A DNA stretch of 64,000 nt from Flavobacterium geliluteum. Lineage in GTDB: Bacteria > Bacteroidota > Bacteroidia > Flavobacteriales > Flavobacteriaceae. The notes beneath the pieces are model-generated. The model made no database searches. It was given only the letters and a program-made list of their open reading frames with translations, and was not told the origin of the DNA. Position 1 is the stretch's first letter; every line of letters starts with the position of its first letter. The translations under genes were made by a program, and so were the position numbers. Where the stretch lies: the NCBI RefSeq assembly GCF_017948595.1, contig NZ_JAGFBV010000008.1:62001-126000 (forward strand), read 5' to 3'. Shown piece after piece: positions 44,812 through 53,909 of this stretch.

Positions 44812-45933
44812 ATGAAAAAAATCCTATTCCTAACAGGGACTCGTGCCGATTTTGGAAAAATAAAATCATTAATTCAAACACTTGAGAAACAAGAAAATTT
44901 TGAAGTTTTTGTTTTTGTTACAGGCATGCATTTGCAGGAAGTTTATGGTTATACTTTGATCGAAATTGAGCGCTGTAGTTTCAAGAATGTTTTTACATTC
45001 GAAAATCATACCCACGAAACAACAATGGATTTGACACTTGCAAAAACAATTGAAGGTCTGTCAAATTATTGTAAAACCATTAATCCTGATATGATTGTGG
45101 TGCATGGAGATCGTGTAGAAACCCTTGCAGGAGCTATCGTAGGATCGTTAAATAATATTTTGGTTGCTCATATCGAAGGCGGTGAGGTTTCAGGAACAGT
45201 TGATGAATTAATTCGTCACAGCGTGAGCAAATTGAGCCACGTTCATTTTGTTTCGAATGAGCAGGCTGCTAAAAGATTGCTGCAAATGGGAGAAATTAAA
45301 GACTCCATTTTTACGATTGGTTCTCCCGATATTGATATTATGTTTTCGGATCAATTACCGGATTTAAGAACAGCAAAAGAATATTACAAAATTGATTTTG
45401 AGCAGTATGCTATTGTTATGTTTCATCCTGTTACGACCGAAATTAAGGAAATGCAAAAATATGCAGCAACCTTTGTAGATTCACTATTAGATGACAGTCA
45501 CAACTATGTAGTTATTTTTCCGAATAACGATTTGGGAAGTCAGTTTATTCTTGAAGCCTATCAAAAATTAAAAAATAACTCAAGATTCAGAATTTTTCCA
45601 TCGTTGCGATTTGAATATTTTTTGACTTTGTTAAAAAATAGTCAGTTCATTATTGGCAACAGCAGCGCCGGAATTCGCGAGGCTCCATATTACGGAATCC
45701 CTATTATAAATATTGGGACTCGCCAGCAAAACAGAGCAGTTCATGCAGATATTATTCATGCCGATTACACGCAAAAAAAGATTAAAGAAGCTTTAGCAAT
45801 AATTGATTCACATCAAATTCAAGCTGTAAACGATGATTTTGGTCATGGAAATAGTGCTGAATTATTTCTTCAATATCTTAAAAAAGCCGAGATTTGGGAG
45901 CTTAATCATCAAAAACAATTTAGAGAGAATTAA
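44812..45933 (+). CDS. neuC: Hydrolysing UDP-N-acetylglucosamine 2-epimerase
   Basis: A 373-residue enzyme of the NeuC type: LTGTRADFGKIKSL at the start, VHGDRVETLAGA, HIEGGEVSGTVDELIRHS and GNSSAGIREAPYYGIP near the C-terminus. It hydrolyses UDP-GlcNAc while inverting C-2 and releases N-acetylmannosamine, the substrate for NeuB. From memory the segments match the meningococcal SiaA protein closely. LegG, acting on a diacetamido sugar, is the alternative, but no LegB/LegC/LegH set accompanies it here. Confidence 0.92.
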   Translation: MKKILFLTGTRADFGKIKSLIQTLEKQENFEVFVFVTGMHLQEVYGYTLIEIERCSFKNVFTFENHTHETTMDLTLAKTIEGLSNYCKTINPDMIVVHGDRVETLAGAIVGSLNNILVAHIEGGEVSGTVDELIRHSVSKLSHVHFVSNEQAAKRLLQMGEIKDSIFTIGSPDIDIMFSDQLPDLRTAKEYYKIDFEQYAIVMFHPVTTEIKEMQKYAATFVDSLLDDSHNYVVIFPNNDLGSQFILEAYQKLKNNSRFRIFPSLRFEYFLTLLKNSQFIIGNSSAGIREAPYYGIPIINIGTRQQNRAVHADIIHADYTQKKIKEALAIIDSHQIQAVNDDFGHGNSAELFLQYLKKAEIWELNHQKQFREN

Positions 45934-45953
45934 TTCTATAACAGCAATATAAA

Positions 45954-46859
45954 ATGATTACATTCTCTAAACTTGGGAAAAAAGGAAATCTTGGAAATCA
46001 ACTTTTTCAGATAGCATCTACAATTGGTTTTGCTGAAAAATTTGGGCATGAGTATTTTTTTCCAGATTGGAATTATTCAAAATATTTTAAAAATTGGCCA
46101 CCTGCTTTTTATAAAGATGAATCTTTTGAAATAGTGAATGAAAAAGAGTTTAACTATTATGAATGGAACCTGAAAAAAGGTAATTATGATATTGATGGAT
46201 GGCTTCAGTCTGAAAAGTATTTTAATGTTGAAAAAACTAAAAAACTTTTTCAGTTTGAAAGTTTTAGCCAGGATTTATATGCTAAATACAGTTTTCTTTT
46301 TTCAAAAAAAACAATATTGGTATCTGTTAGAAGAGGCGATTTTGTGAGACACCCTCATTATTATCAATTATCATATTTGTTTTATTTCAAATCAATTATA
46401 GAAAATTTTCCTGACTGGAGAGATAGAAATATAGTGTTTACAAGTGATGATATATCGTATTGCAAATATCATTTTTCATTTTTAAAAAATGTATTCTTTT
46501 TAGAAGATTTAACACCAATTAATCAATTAGTTTTAGGAGCAAAATGTGATGATTTTATTATTAGTAATTCAACTTTTTCTTGGTGGATCGCCTGGCTAGG
46601 AGAAAAGGAAAAATCTAAAATTATAAGACCAATTAAAATTTTCCAAGGTGAATTCGCAGAGAGAAATAATGATTCAGATTATTTTCCAGACAGATGGTTT
46701 AGTTTTGATGACTCTAGTTTTGGAATAGAAAAAAAATATTTTACTCTTTATGTAAGAGGTTTTTTATATGAGTTTTTAATTGATATTAGGTGTTTTTATC
46801 ATAAAAGTAAAAAACGAATTAAAGTACTAATAAAACAATTATTTAGAGGGCTAAAATGA
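45954..46859 (+). CDS. GT11-type (alpha-1,2-fucosyltransferase family) glycosyltransferase
   Basis: A 301-residue protein with the GT11 features: KGNLGNQLFQIASTIGFA at the N-terminus, SVRRGDF near residue 125 (the HxRRxD-type motif with Ser in place of His) and ISNSTFSWWIAWLG. GT11 enzymes use GDP-L-fucose and form alpha-1,2 links; some members use other donors. No GDP-fucose synthesis genes are present in this window. The stop overlaps the next gene by 4 bases. Confidence 0.85.
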   Translation: MITFSKLGKKGNLGNQLFQIASTIGFAEKFGHEYFFPDWNYSKYFKNWPPAFYKDESFEIVNEKEFNYYEWNLKKGNYDIDGWLQSEKYFNVEKTKKLFQFESFSQDLYAKYSFLFSKKTILVSVRRGDFVRHPHYYQLSYLFYFKSIIENFPDWRDRNIVFTSDDISYCKYHFSFLKNVFFLEDLTPINQLVLGAKCDDFIISNSTFSWWIAWLGEKEKSKIIRPIKIFQGEFAERNNDSDYFPDRWFSFDDSSFGIEKKYFTLYVRGFLYEFLIDIRCFYHKSKKRIKVLIKQLFRGLK

Positions 46860-48247
46860 AAAAATTAGGGATAGTAATAACCGATGGTGTAGGATTTCGA
46901 AATTTTGTTATGAGTAATTTTATAATAGAAGCTTCTCAACAATTTGACAAAATTGTTATTTATTCTGGTCTACCAGCAAGCTGTTATCGAGATGTAGAAA
47001 ATTCTAAAATTGAGATAAAGGAACTTACTGTTTTTAATGAAGGGAAAGTAACTTGGGCTTTCAGAAAATGGAAAGAGTTAGCTCATTTACAAAAATATAA
47101 AATCTTTTATGGGATGAATGATAATCTCGTTTCTGGTTATCCTAAAAATAATTCTATCAGGTCAATATTTATAAAAATTATTTATTTTTTTACTAAATAT
47201 ATTAATTCAGATTCGAGTATTTTATTTGCAGAAAAGATGCAGTTTTTATCGTTTTCTAAAAATAATGTAACAAAAGAATATCTTGAATTACTTAAAAAAG
47301 ATACACCATCTCATTTGTTCTTTACACATCAAAGACCTCCTTATTTGGCGCCATTTTTGTACTCCGCAATCCAATTGAAAATTCCTGCAGGGACTTTTAT
47401 TTTTAGTTGGGACAATTTGGCATCTAAAGGGAGAATGTTGGGTAATTTTGATTATTTTTTGGTTTGGAGCCAGTTGATGAAAGAAGAGTTACTCTACTTC
47501 TATCCAAATGTAAAAAATGAAAATGTAAAGATTGTGGGAACACCACAATTTGAGCCTTATGTTCTAAGTAAATACGAATCGACAAGCGAAAGCTTTTTTG
47601 CTAAATTTGGTTTAGATAACGCTAAAAAAATAATTTGTTATAGTTGTGCAGATGCTTCAATCGGTCAAAATGATCCTCTAGTAATCAAAGCAATAGCTGA
47701 GGGTATTAGAAATAATGAAATAAAGCATCAGGTACAGCTTCTCGTTAGAACATCTCCAGCTGAAGATGATAGTAGATTTCGATCTATTCGAGATGAGTTT
47801 CCCGGGATAATATGGAATGTACCAAAATGGATTTTAACCAGAGAAAATCATAGTGAAAATTGGTCCCAAAGAATACCAAGTCAGGAAGATATATCAGACT
47901 TGAGATCAATACTCGAAAACTCCGATCTTAGTATTAACATGTGCTCAACTATGAGTCTAGATTTTATGCTATTTGATAAACCAGTAATAAATGCTGTATT
48001 TGGAAATTTAGAAAATGGTCTTTACAACGACCAAAGATTTTTAAACTACGATCACTATAAAAAAGTTGTTGATAGTAATGCAGTAATGATTGCTAAGAAT
48101 ACAAAAGTATTAATTGATCAAATTAATACAACTCTTAATAATCCATCAGAAAGAATGAAGTACAGAAAAGCTATGATTGATTTGCAAGTTGGCAAAGAAT
48201 TAGTGGGAACCAGTAAAAGAATTATTAAAGTTTTGTCAGAGTTATGA
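46856..48247 (+). CDS. Putative GT-B glycosyltransferase
   Basis: A 463-residue soluble protein I cannot place in a named family. The N-terminal half has RPPYLAPFLYSAIQL and FIFSWDNLASKGRML. The C-terminal half has IICYSCADASIGQ, VQLLVRTSPAED and LENSDLSINMCSTMSLDFMLFDKPVI. The last pattern resembles the donor-site helix of GT-B enzymes such as CDP-glycerol and UDP-sugar transferases. It is flanked by a GT11 enzyme and an acyltransferase, with ATGA overlaps on both sides. A transferase is the best guess; the donor is unknown. Confidence 0.6.
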   Translation: MKKLGIVITDGVGFRNFVMSNFIIEASQQFDKIVIYSGLPASCYRDVENSKIEIKELTVFNEGKVTWAFRKWKELAHLQKYKIFYGMNDNLVSGYPKNNSIRSIFIKIIYFFTKYINSDSSILFAEKMQFLSFSKNNVTKEYLELLKKDTPSHLFFTHQRPPYLAPFLYSAIQLKIPAGTFIFSWDNLASKGRMLGNFDYFLVWSQLMKEELLYFYPNVKNENVKIVGTPQFEPYVLSKYESTSESFFAKFGLDNAKKIICYSCADASIGQNDPLVIKAIAEGIRNNEIKHQVQLLVRTSPAEDDSRFRSIRDEFPGIIWNVPKWILTRENHSENWSQRIPSQEDISDLRSILENSDLSINMCSTMSLDFMLFDKPVINAVFGNLENGLYNDQRFLNYDHYKKVVDSNAVMIAKNTKVLIDQINTTLNNPSERMKYRKAMIDLQVGKELVGTSKRIIKVLSEL

Positions 48248-49323
48248 GTGAAACCAATTTAAAGTCTTTAAATCTCAATAACAGAATTGCCATTCTAGAT
48301 GGTTTTAGAGCTCTTGCAATTCTTTCCGTTATATTTTATCATTATTTCTACAGATGGAATAATCCAGTAACGCCTTATGAAGGAGCTGAGTTTTTTCATT
48401 ACGGATTTAGAGGTGTTCCTTTTTTCTTTATGATTAGCGGGTTTGTAATTTGCTACTCATTAGAAGGAACTGAAAGTCGTATCGTTTTCTGGAAAAAAAG
48501 GTTTATCAGATTATTTCCTTCAATGTTTATAGCCTCAGTTCTAACGTTTGTTTTTTTATCGCTATTCGACAAAACTAAAATGTTTGAAGATAGTAATCAA
48601 ATTCATAACTTGATTACCAGCATCACTTTCCTGCCTCCAAATGTTTACGATTTACTATTCGGAACCCGAAATTACTTTAGTTATATTAATTTTTCATACT
48701 GGAGTCTATGGCCTGAAATTCAATTTTATTTTTTAGCCAGTACAATTTATTTTTTAGATAAAATCAGTTTCAAAAGAAATTTTATAATAGTTTGTATTAC
48801 GCTAATGTTGTTGTATAACACCATACTTTTTTTTAATTTAAATCAAATTAAGTTTCTCGAAAAAGCAATAAATCTGTTTAATCTCATCAAACATTTATCT
48901 TTTTTTCTTTCTGGCGCTCTCTTCTACATGTTGTATAGAAAAAGTAACCATTATGTATATTTACTTTTTCTCTTGTTTGCTTATTTAAGTGCAAATCTTT
49001 CTTTGTCGATTCCCGAATTGATTGCAACTGCAATTATGTTTGGTTTATTTTTCTGTTTTATATACTGTCCGGGGATTTTGATAATTTTTAAAAATAAGAT
49101 TCTAGCTGCGATTGGTTTTTCTTCTTATTTTTTATATCTAATTCATGAAAATATTGGGGTAGTATGGATTTTAAAAATAGTTCCTTTTTTCCGTTCCAAT
49201 AGTTTTATCGCTCCGGTTTTAATTATAATTTTCATGACTCTTTTTAGTGTTTTTTATACTAATACAATTGAATCTAAGATTATTAAGTATCTTAATAAAA
49301 CCTTATTAAAAAAGAAAATATGA
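48244..49323 (+). CDS. Acyltransferase 3 family membrane protein
   Basis: A 359-residue OafA-like membrane acyltransferase: RIAILDGFRALAILSVIFYH with Arg and His, GFRGVPFFFMISGFVICYSL and SYWSLWPEIQFY. About ten membrane helices are apparent. It would O-acylate a glycan in the membrane. It overlaps both neighbours by 4 bases. It is one of three acyltransferase-3 genes in the window, of which the first (15464) is broken. Confidence 0.87.
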   Translation: MSETNLKSLNLNNRIAILDGFRALAILSVIFYHYFYRWNNPVTPYEGAEFFHYGFRGVPFFFMISGFVICYSLEGTESRIVFWKKRFIRLFPSMFIASVLTFVFLSLFDKTKMFEDSNQIHNLITSITFLPPNVYDLLFGTRNYFSYINFSYWSLWPEIQFYFLASTIYFLDKISFKRNFIIVCITLMLLYNTILFFNLNQIKFLEKAINLFNLIKHLSFFLSGALFYMLYRKSNHYVYLLFLLFAYLSANLSLSIPELIATAIMFGLFFCFIYCPGILIIFKNKILAAIGFSSYFLYLIHENIGVVWILKIVPFFRSNSFIAPVLIIIFMTLFSVFYTNTIESKIIKYLNKTLLKKKI

Positions 49324-50387
49324 CCAAAATAGCCATACTTTGCAATTACAAATTACATCCTGAAAGAGTCGGCGGAATGGATTATTTTTTCTGGGAATTT
49401 GATAAAAAATGCAAAGAAAATAATGTAGAAGTCGATTGGTTTTTTCCGAACGAAATTGAGAATACAAATTATAAAGGAATGACAATTATTAGTTTTGAGA
49501 ATTATCAATTAGAAACTTTTTTTATTGATTATATAAATAAAAATAATTCAAAATACGATGTTATCATTACTCATTTTGTTGAGTTATGTAGTTCTTTTTT
49601 TAAAGATGTAAAAAAGTATTATCCTTCAAAAATTATTTGTGTTGATCATAATCCAAGACCTCTTGAAGGGTTTACTTTTAAGAAAAAACTAATAAAGAAA
49701 TTAAAGGGTATTTTGTATTCTAAATACACCGATACATTTATTGGAGTTTCAGATTATACTACTAAAAATATTCTGAAAGATTATGGTTTGTTTTTAAGAA
49801 AAAAAACAAAAACAATTTATAATGGCGTAAAAGAAGAATTGTTTTTGAAGAGAGAAAACAATGAAAGATATTTTAAAAAATTTATTCTGACTTCAAATTT
49901 GAGATACGTAAAGGGAATACAAGATCTCATCGAGGCAGTTTCTTTTTTGCCTGAAACAATAATTGCTAACAGTGTTTTTCATCTTTACGGAGAAGGAGAT
50001 TATGAAATAAAGTTGAAAGAGTTGGTAAAAAAGTATCATTTAGAAAAAAACATTCTTTTTTTCGGAAGTTCTTCTGTTTTAAATGAGATTTATTGCGAGT
50101 ACGACTACATGATTCAACCTACCTATATGGAATGTTTTAGTTTGTCAATTCTGGAAAGCCTTAGTGCAAATGTTCCAGTAATCACAACGACAGTTGGAGG
50201 AAATGCTGAGGTTGTCATTCACAATGAAAATGGCTATTTGATTGAGCCACATCAACCAAAACAGTTAGCGAAACTTTTACAAGAAATTTGCCAAGGTCGA
50301 AAAAAAATTAATAATGAGACTTTTATAAATATTCGTGAAAATTTTAATCTTAAATTAATGGTAGATAATCATTTTAGAGAATTATGA
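49320..50387 (+). CDS. Family 4 glycosyltransferase
   Basis: A 355-residue GT-B enzyme with CNYKLHPERVGGMDYFFWEF as the N-terminal acceptor loop and TIYNGV marking the domain junction. The donor domain has LTSNLRYVKGIQDLIEA and the E-x7-E motif in MECFSLSILESL, then TTTVGGNAEVV. It is slightly short for the family but complete. It ends the run of overlapping genes; the next gene has its own promoter-like box. Confidence 0.87.
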   Translation: MTKIAILCNYKLHPERVGGMDYFFWEFDKKCKENNVEVDWFFPNEIENTNYKGMTIISFENYQLETFFIDYINKNNSKYDVIITHFVELCSSFFKDVKKYYPSKIICVDHNPRPLEGFTFKKKLIKKLKGILYSKYTDTFIGVSDYTTKNILKDYGLFLRKKTKTIYNGVKEELFLKRENNERYFKKFILTSNLRYVKGIQDLIEAVSFLPETIIANSVFHLYGEGDYEIKLKELVKKYHLEKNILFFGSSSVLNEIYCEYDYMIQPTYMECFSLSILESLSANVPVITTTVGGNAEVVIHNENGYLIEPHQPKQLAKLLQEICQGRKKINNETFINIRENFNLKLMVDNHFREL

Positions 50388-50406
50388 TTTTTAAAATTTA
50401 TAAGTA

Positions 50407-50414
50407 TATTTTTG
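50407..50414 (+). promoter_or_regulatory. Putative -7 promoter box TATTTTTG before the MBOAT gene
   Basis: TATTTTTG matches TAnnTTTG and lies 23 bases before the MBOAT start codon in a 50-base gap. No clear -33 TTTG is seen because that region is inside the upstream gene. It suggests a new transcription start for the O-acetylation and transferase block. Confidence 0.45.
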
Positions 50415-50437
50415 CTGTGTAAAATCAATTTAATTGT

Positions 50438-51871
50438 ATGTTTTTTAATTCCCTAGCTTTTGCTATCTTTTTGCCAATTGTTTTTTTTCTGTATTGGTTT
50501 GTTTTCAATAAAAACAAAAGCACGCAAAATGTCTTATTAATCGTTGCTAGCTATTATTTTTATTCTTGTTGGGACTGGAGATTTTTATTCTTGCTGGTTT
50601 TCTCTACTTTTCTGGATTATTACACAGGAATTCAGATTGAAAAAGGAAAATCAGAAAAAAGGAGGAAGTTTTGGTTTTGGCTGAGTATTATAGTGAATTT
50701 AGGGTTTCTTGGAATCTTTAAATATTATAACTTTTTTGCGGGGTCATTTTCAGAATTGCTAAACTCAGCGGGTATAAAGGTAAGTCCGCTTTTGCTGGAT
50801 GTAATTCTCCCGGTTGGAATTTCATTTTACACTTTTCATGGTTTGTCGTATGTTATCGATATTTATTTGAAAAGAATAAAAGCCGAATATAATTTTATAG
50901 ATTATTCTCTGTTTGTTAGTTATTTTCCGCTATTAGTGGCGGGACCAATAGAGAGAGCCACCCATTTATTACCTCAGTTAAAAGTAAAAAGAGAATTCGA
51001 TTTTGAAAAAGCCAAAGAGGGCATTTACCAAATTATTTGGGGATTGGTCAAAAAAGTCGTTATCGCAGATACCTGCGCAACGTATGCCAATGCTATTTTT
51101 GATCATTATCCTTCAATGAATTCTTTTTCTCTTATTTTAGGGGCTATTTATTTTGCTTTTCAGATTTATGGAGATTTCTCAGGATATTCGGATATCGCTT
51201 TGGGGGTTTCAAAATTATTTGGTTTAGATCTGTTGCGAAACTTTAATTATCCTTATTTTTCAAGAGATATTGCCGAATTTTGGCGTCGTTGGCACATCTC
51301 GCTTTCGTCTTGGTTTCGCGATTATTTATACATTCCGCTTGGTGGAAGCAAAGGCGGAATCTGGATAAAAATTAGAAATACATTCATCATTTTCTTAGTC
51401 AGCGGTTTTTGGCATGGCGCCAATTGGACATATATTGCGTGGGGTTTTATAAATGCGCTGTACTTTTTGCCTTTGCTTTTAAGTAATAGCAATCGGAATA
51501 ATATGGATGACATTCAGTTAAAATTCGATTTTAGTTCTGTAAAGGTCATCATAAGTATTGTATTTACTTTTGCTTTAACTTGTATTGCATGGGTTTTCTT
51601 TAGAGCAAAAACCATAACAGATGCAGTTTTGTATCTAAAACAAATTATTTCTAATAGAGAATTTAAAATTGAATATTTAGCAAACGATAGAAGTAATTAC
51701 GAACTTATTGTTATGATTGCTTTATTTACTTTGGTTGAATGGAATATTCGCAATAAGATAGAGCCAATTTCAGGAAAAAGGACGACACTGAAATTAGCGT
51801 TGGCAATTGCAGCAATTATGGCTTTTGGGACTTTTTCAGATTATAAAGAATTTATATATTTTCAGTTTTAA
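50438..51871 (+). CDS. MBOAT-family O-acyltransferase (AlgI/PatA-like)
   Basis: A 477-residue integral membrane protein of the membrane-bound O-acyltransferase family. It begins FFNSLAFAIFLPIVFFLYW, has YFPLLVAGPIERATHLLPQL and FWRRWHISLSSWFRDYLYIPLGG, and carries the catalytic His in SGFWHGANW (His326). Such proteins pass acetyl groups across the inner membrane for periplasmic O-acetylation. The stop overlaps the start of an SGNH-type partner by one base (TAATG), as in AlgI/AlgJ and PatA/PatB systems. Confidence 0.93.
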   Translation: MFFNSLAFAIFLPIVFFLYWFVFNKNKSTQNVLLIVASYYFYSCWDWRFLFLLVFSTFLDYYTGIQIEKGKSEKRRKFWFWLSIIVNLGFLGIFKYYNFFAGSFSELLNSAGIKVSPLLLDVILPVGISFYTFHGLSYVIDIYLKRIKAEYNFIDYSLFVSYFPLLVAGPIERATHLLPQLKVKREFDFEKAKEGIYQIIWGLVKKVVIADTCATYANAIFDHYPSMNSFSLILGAIYFAFQIYGDFSGYSDIALGVSKLFGLDLLRNFNYPYFSRDIAEFWRRWHISLSSWFRDYLYIPLGGSKGGIWIKIRNTFIIFLVSGFWHGANWTYIAWGFINALYFLPLLLSNSNRNNMDDIQLKFDFSSVKVIISIVFTFALTCIAWVFFRAKTITDAVLYLKQIISNREFKIEYLANDRSNYELIVMIALFTLVEWNIRNKIEPISGKRTTLKLALAIAAIMAFGTFSDYKEFIYFQF

Positions 51872-52752
51872 TGAAGAATTTTTTAGTTTACATGACCAAA
51901 ATTTTGATTGTAATATTTTTGGTTGCCATGATTTTAGATTGTATTTATACTGCTGTTTTTTTGCAATCTAAGAATAGAGGAAAAATAGAAACCGTATTTA
52001 ATTCTAAAGCGCAAAAACTTGATGTTTTAATTTTAGGAACATCACGCGCTCATAATCATTTTGTTGCACAAATGTTTGAAGATAGAGGTTTGAAAACGTT
52101 TAATTATGGAATTAGTGGCGGACATTTGTTTGAGACATCATTGCTTTTGAAATTGATGATAGAAAGAAAATATACTATTAAAAATATAATTCTTGAAGCT
52201 GATTTAAGTCTGGCTAGTGATAAGGAATCTGAAGGGATTACAGCTAAATTTTTACCATATATTCATAATTCAGCAATTATTAAAGAACATTTTAAATCAG
52301 ATGCCAATTTTAATAAGTTCTATTATATTCCATTTTATAGATATATTAAATATGATAGTAAAATTGGTTTTAGAGAAGTCTTTTATGCTGCAGTTCATAA
52401 AAAGACAAATGTTCTAGATAATTTAGGATATTATCCTTTGATAAAACATAAAAATGGTAATATGAAAAATAATATAATCAACCTCAATCCCTTGCCTCAT
52501 AATAAATATTACCAAGAAATAAAGAATATTTGCAAAGCCAATAATATTAATTTGATAGCAGTTATGACTCCTATGTGCGAAAATGTTGTCGGTATGAATT
52601 ATTTTGAAAAGGTAAAAAAAGTTTATCCGGAAATTCATAATTACGAAAATGTAGTGGTAGAAAATAAATATTTTTCCTCTTGCGGACACATGAATGACAC
52701 AGGAGCTAGGATGTTTACAGCTAGAATATTAAAAGACTTTTTTAAGAAATAA
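51871..52752 (+). CDS. SGNH-like O-acetyltransferase partner of the MBOAT protein
   Basis: A 293-residue protein with an N-terminal membrane anchor (about residues 8-29) and a periplasmic domain. It has LILGTSRAHNHF with the presumed nucleophile Ser58 (block I) and the late GHMNDTGA segment with His273 as the presumed catalytic His. This resembles PatB, AlgX/J and DltD-type enzymes that pass acetyl from the MBOAT protein to the sugar. Similarity is weak in the middle. Its position directly after the MBOAT gene supports the role. Confidence 0.75.
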   Translation: MKNFLVYMTKILIVIFLVAMILDCIYTAVFLQSKNRGKIETVFNSKAQKLDVLILGTSRAHNHFVAQMFEDRGLKTFNYGISGGHLFETSLLLKLMIERKYTIKNIILEADLSLASDKESEGITAKFLPYIHNSAIIKEHFKSDANFNKFYYIPFYRYIKYDSKIGFREVFYAAVHKKTNVLDNLGYYPLIKHKNGNMKNNIINLNPLPHNKYYQEIKNICKANNINLIAVMTPMCENVVGMNYFEKVKKVYPEIHNYENVVVENKYFSSCGHMNDTGARMFTARILKDFFKK

Positions 52753-53904
52753 ATGCATATAGCTTTTTTAACTCCTGAATTTCCTCACAGTAAAGTTGCC
52801 TATGCAGCGGGGATTGGTACCAGTATAAATAATCTTGTTACAGCTCTGGTCAAGCAAGGAACAAAAGTTTCTGTATTTGTTTATGGGCAAAAAACGCAGG
52901 AAATTATTAGGGAGAACGGAATCACGATTCATTTGATTAAAAACAAAAAGTATCCAATTTTGGGTTGGTTTTTCTATCGAAAATATATTCAGAATTATTG
53001 TGAATCAATTATAAAAAGAGATAATATTTCTGTAATTGAAGCGCCAGATTGGACTGGTATTACTGCCTTTATGAATTTTAAGATCCCTTTGGTGATTCGT
53101 TTTCACGGAAGTGATACTTATTTTTGTCACTTAGAAAAGAGAAAACAAAAACTTAAAAATTATTGGTTCGAAAAATTAGCTTTACAAAAGGCTAAAGCTT
53201 TTATTGCACCGACTGAATTTGCCGGAAAACTGACGAATTTACTTTTTAAAGCGAAAAATAAAGAAACTAAAGTTATTCATCATGGTTTAGAACTTCACAA
53301 TTTTCAGAATGATTTCCCTGAAAAATATGAAAAAAATCTCATCTTATATATTGGAACTTTGATTAGAAAAAAAGGCGTTTTAGAATTGCCTGAAATTTTT
53401 AATAGAGTTCGAAGAGAGTTTCCTAATGCAAAATTAGTGCTGATAGGGAATGACTCTTATGATGTGAAAACTAACTCAGATTCAACTTGGCAACTGATGC
53501 AAAATCAATTTGATAAAAGAGATTTAGAAAATGTGGATTATATAGGCAAAATTCCGTATTCAGAAGTACAAAATTTTATAAAAAAAGCAAATGTTTGTGT
53601 GTTTCCTACTTTTGCAGAAACATTAGGTATGGTAACCATAGAGTCTATGGCCATGCAAAAGGCAGTGGTAAACAGTAACATTGGATGGGCAAATGAATTA
53701 ATAGAGGACGGTGTAAATGGTTTCTTGATCCATCCTGAGAATCACGATTTATTTGCAGAAAAAATAAAAAATGTTTTAAGAGATGAAGATTTCGCTCTGA
53801 GTATTGGTAAAGCAGCAAGAGAGAAAACCGAAATTTCTTTTGATATAACAATAATCGCAAAGCAGAATATCGAATTTTATAAAAGAATTATTAATCCAGT
53901 ATAA
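52753..53904 (+). CDS. Family 4 glycosyltransferase
   Basis: A 383-residue GT-B enzyme beginning at the base after the SGNH gene stop. It has FLTPEFPHSKVAYAAGIGTS at the N-terminus, RFHGSDTYF in the acceptor domain, LYIGTLIRKKGVLELPEIF, and the E-x7-E motif in FAETLGMVTIESMAMQ. It ends with IGWANELIEDGVNGFL. All features of a complete cytoplasmic transferase are present. Donor unknown. Confidence 0.89.
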   Translation: MHIAFLTPEFPHSKVAYAAGIGTSINNLVTALVKQGTKVSVFVYGQKTQEIIRENGITIHLIKNKKYPILGWFFYRKYIQNYCESIIKRDNISVIEAPDWTGITAFMNFKIPLVIRFHGSDTYFCHLEKRKQKLKNYWFEKLALQKAKAFIAPTEFAGKLTNLLFKAKNKETKVIHHGLELHNFQNDFPEKYEKNLILYIGTLIRKKGVLELPEIFNRVRREFPNAKLVLIGNDSYDVKTNSDSTWQLMQNQFDKRDLENVDYIGKIPYSEVQNFIKKANVCVFPTFAETLGMVTIESMAMQKAVVNSNIGWANELIEDGVNGFLIHPENHDLFAEKIKNVLRDEDFALSIGKAAREKTEISFDITIIAKQNIEFYKRIINPV

Positions 53905-53909
53905 GGCAA

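Noticed and set aside
42574..45933. Legionaminic or pseudaminic acid pathway
   Set aside because: The accompanying LegB/LegC/LegH or PseB/PseC/PseG/PseH sets are missing and NeuB/NeuC motifs favour Neu5Ac; kept only as an alternative.
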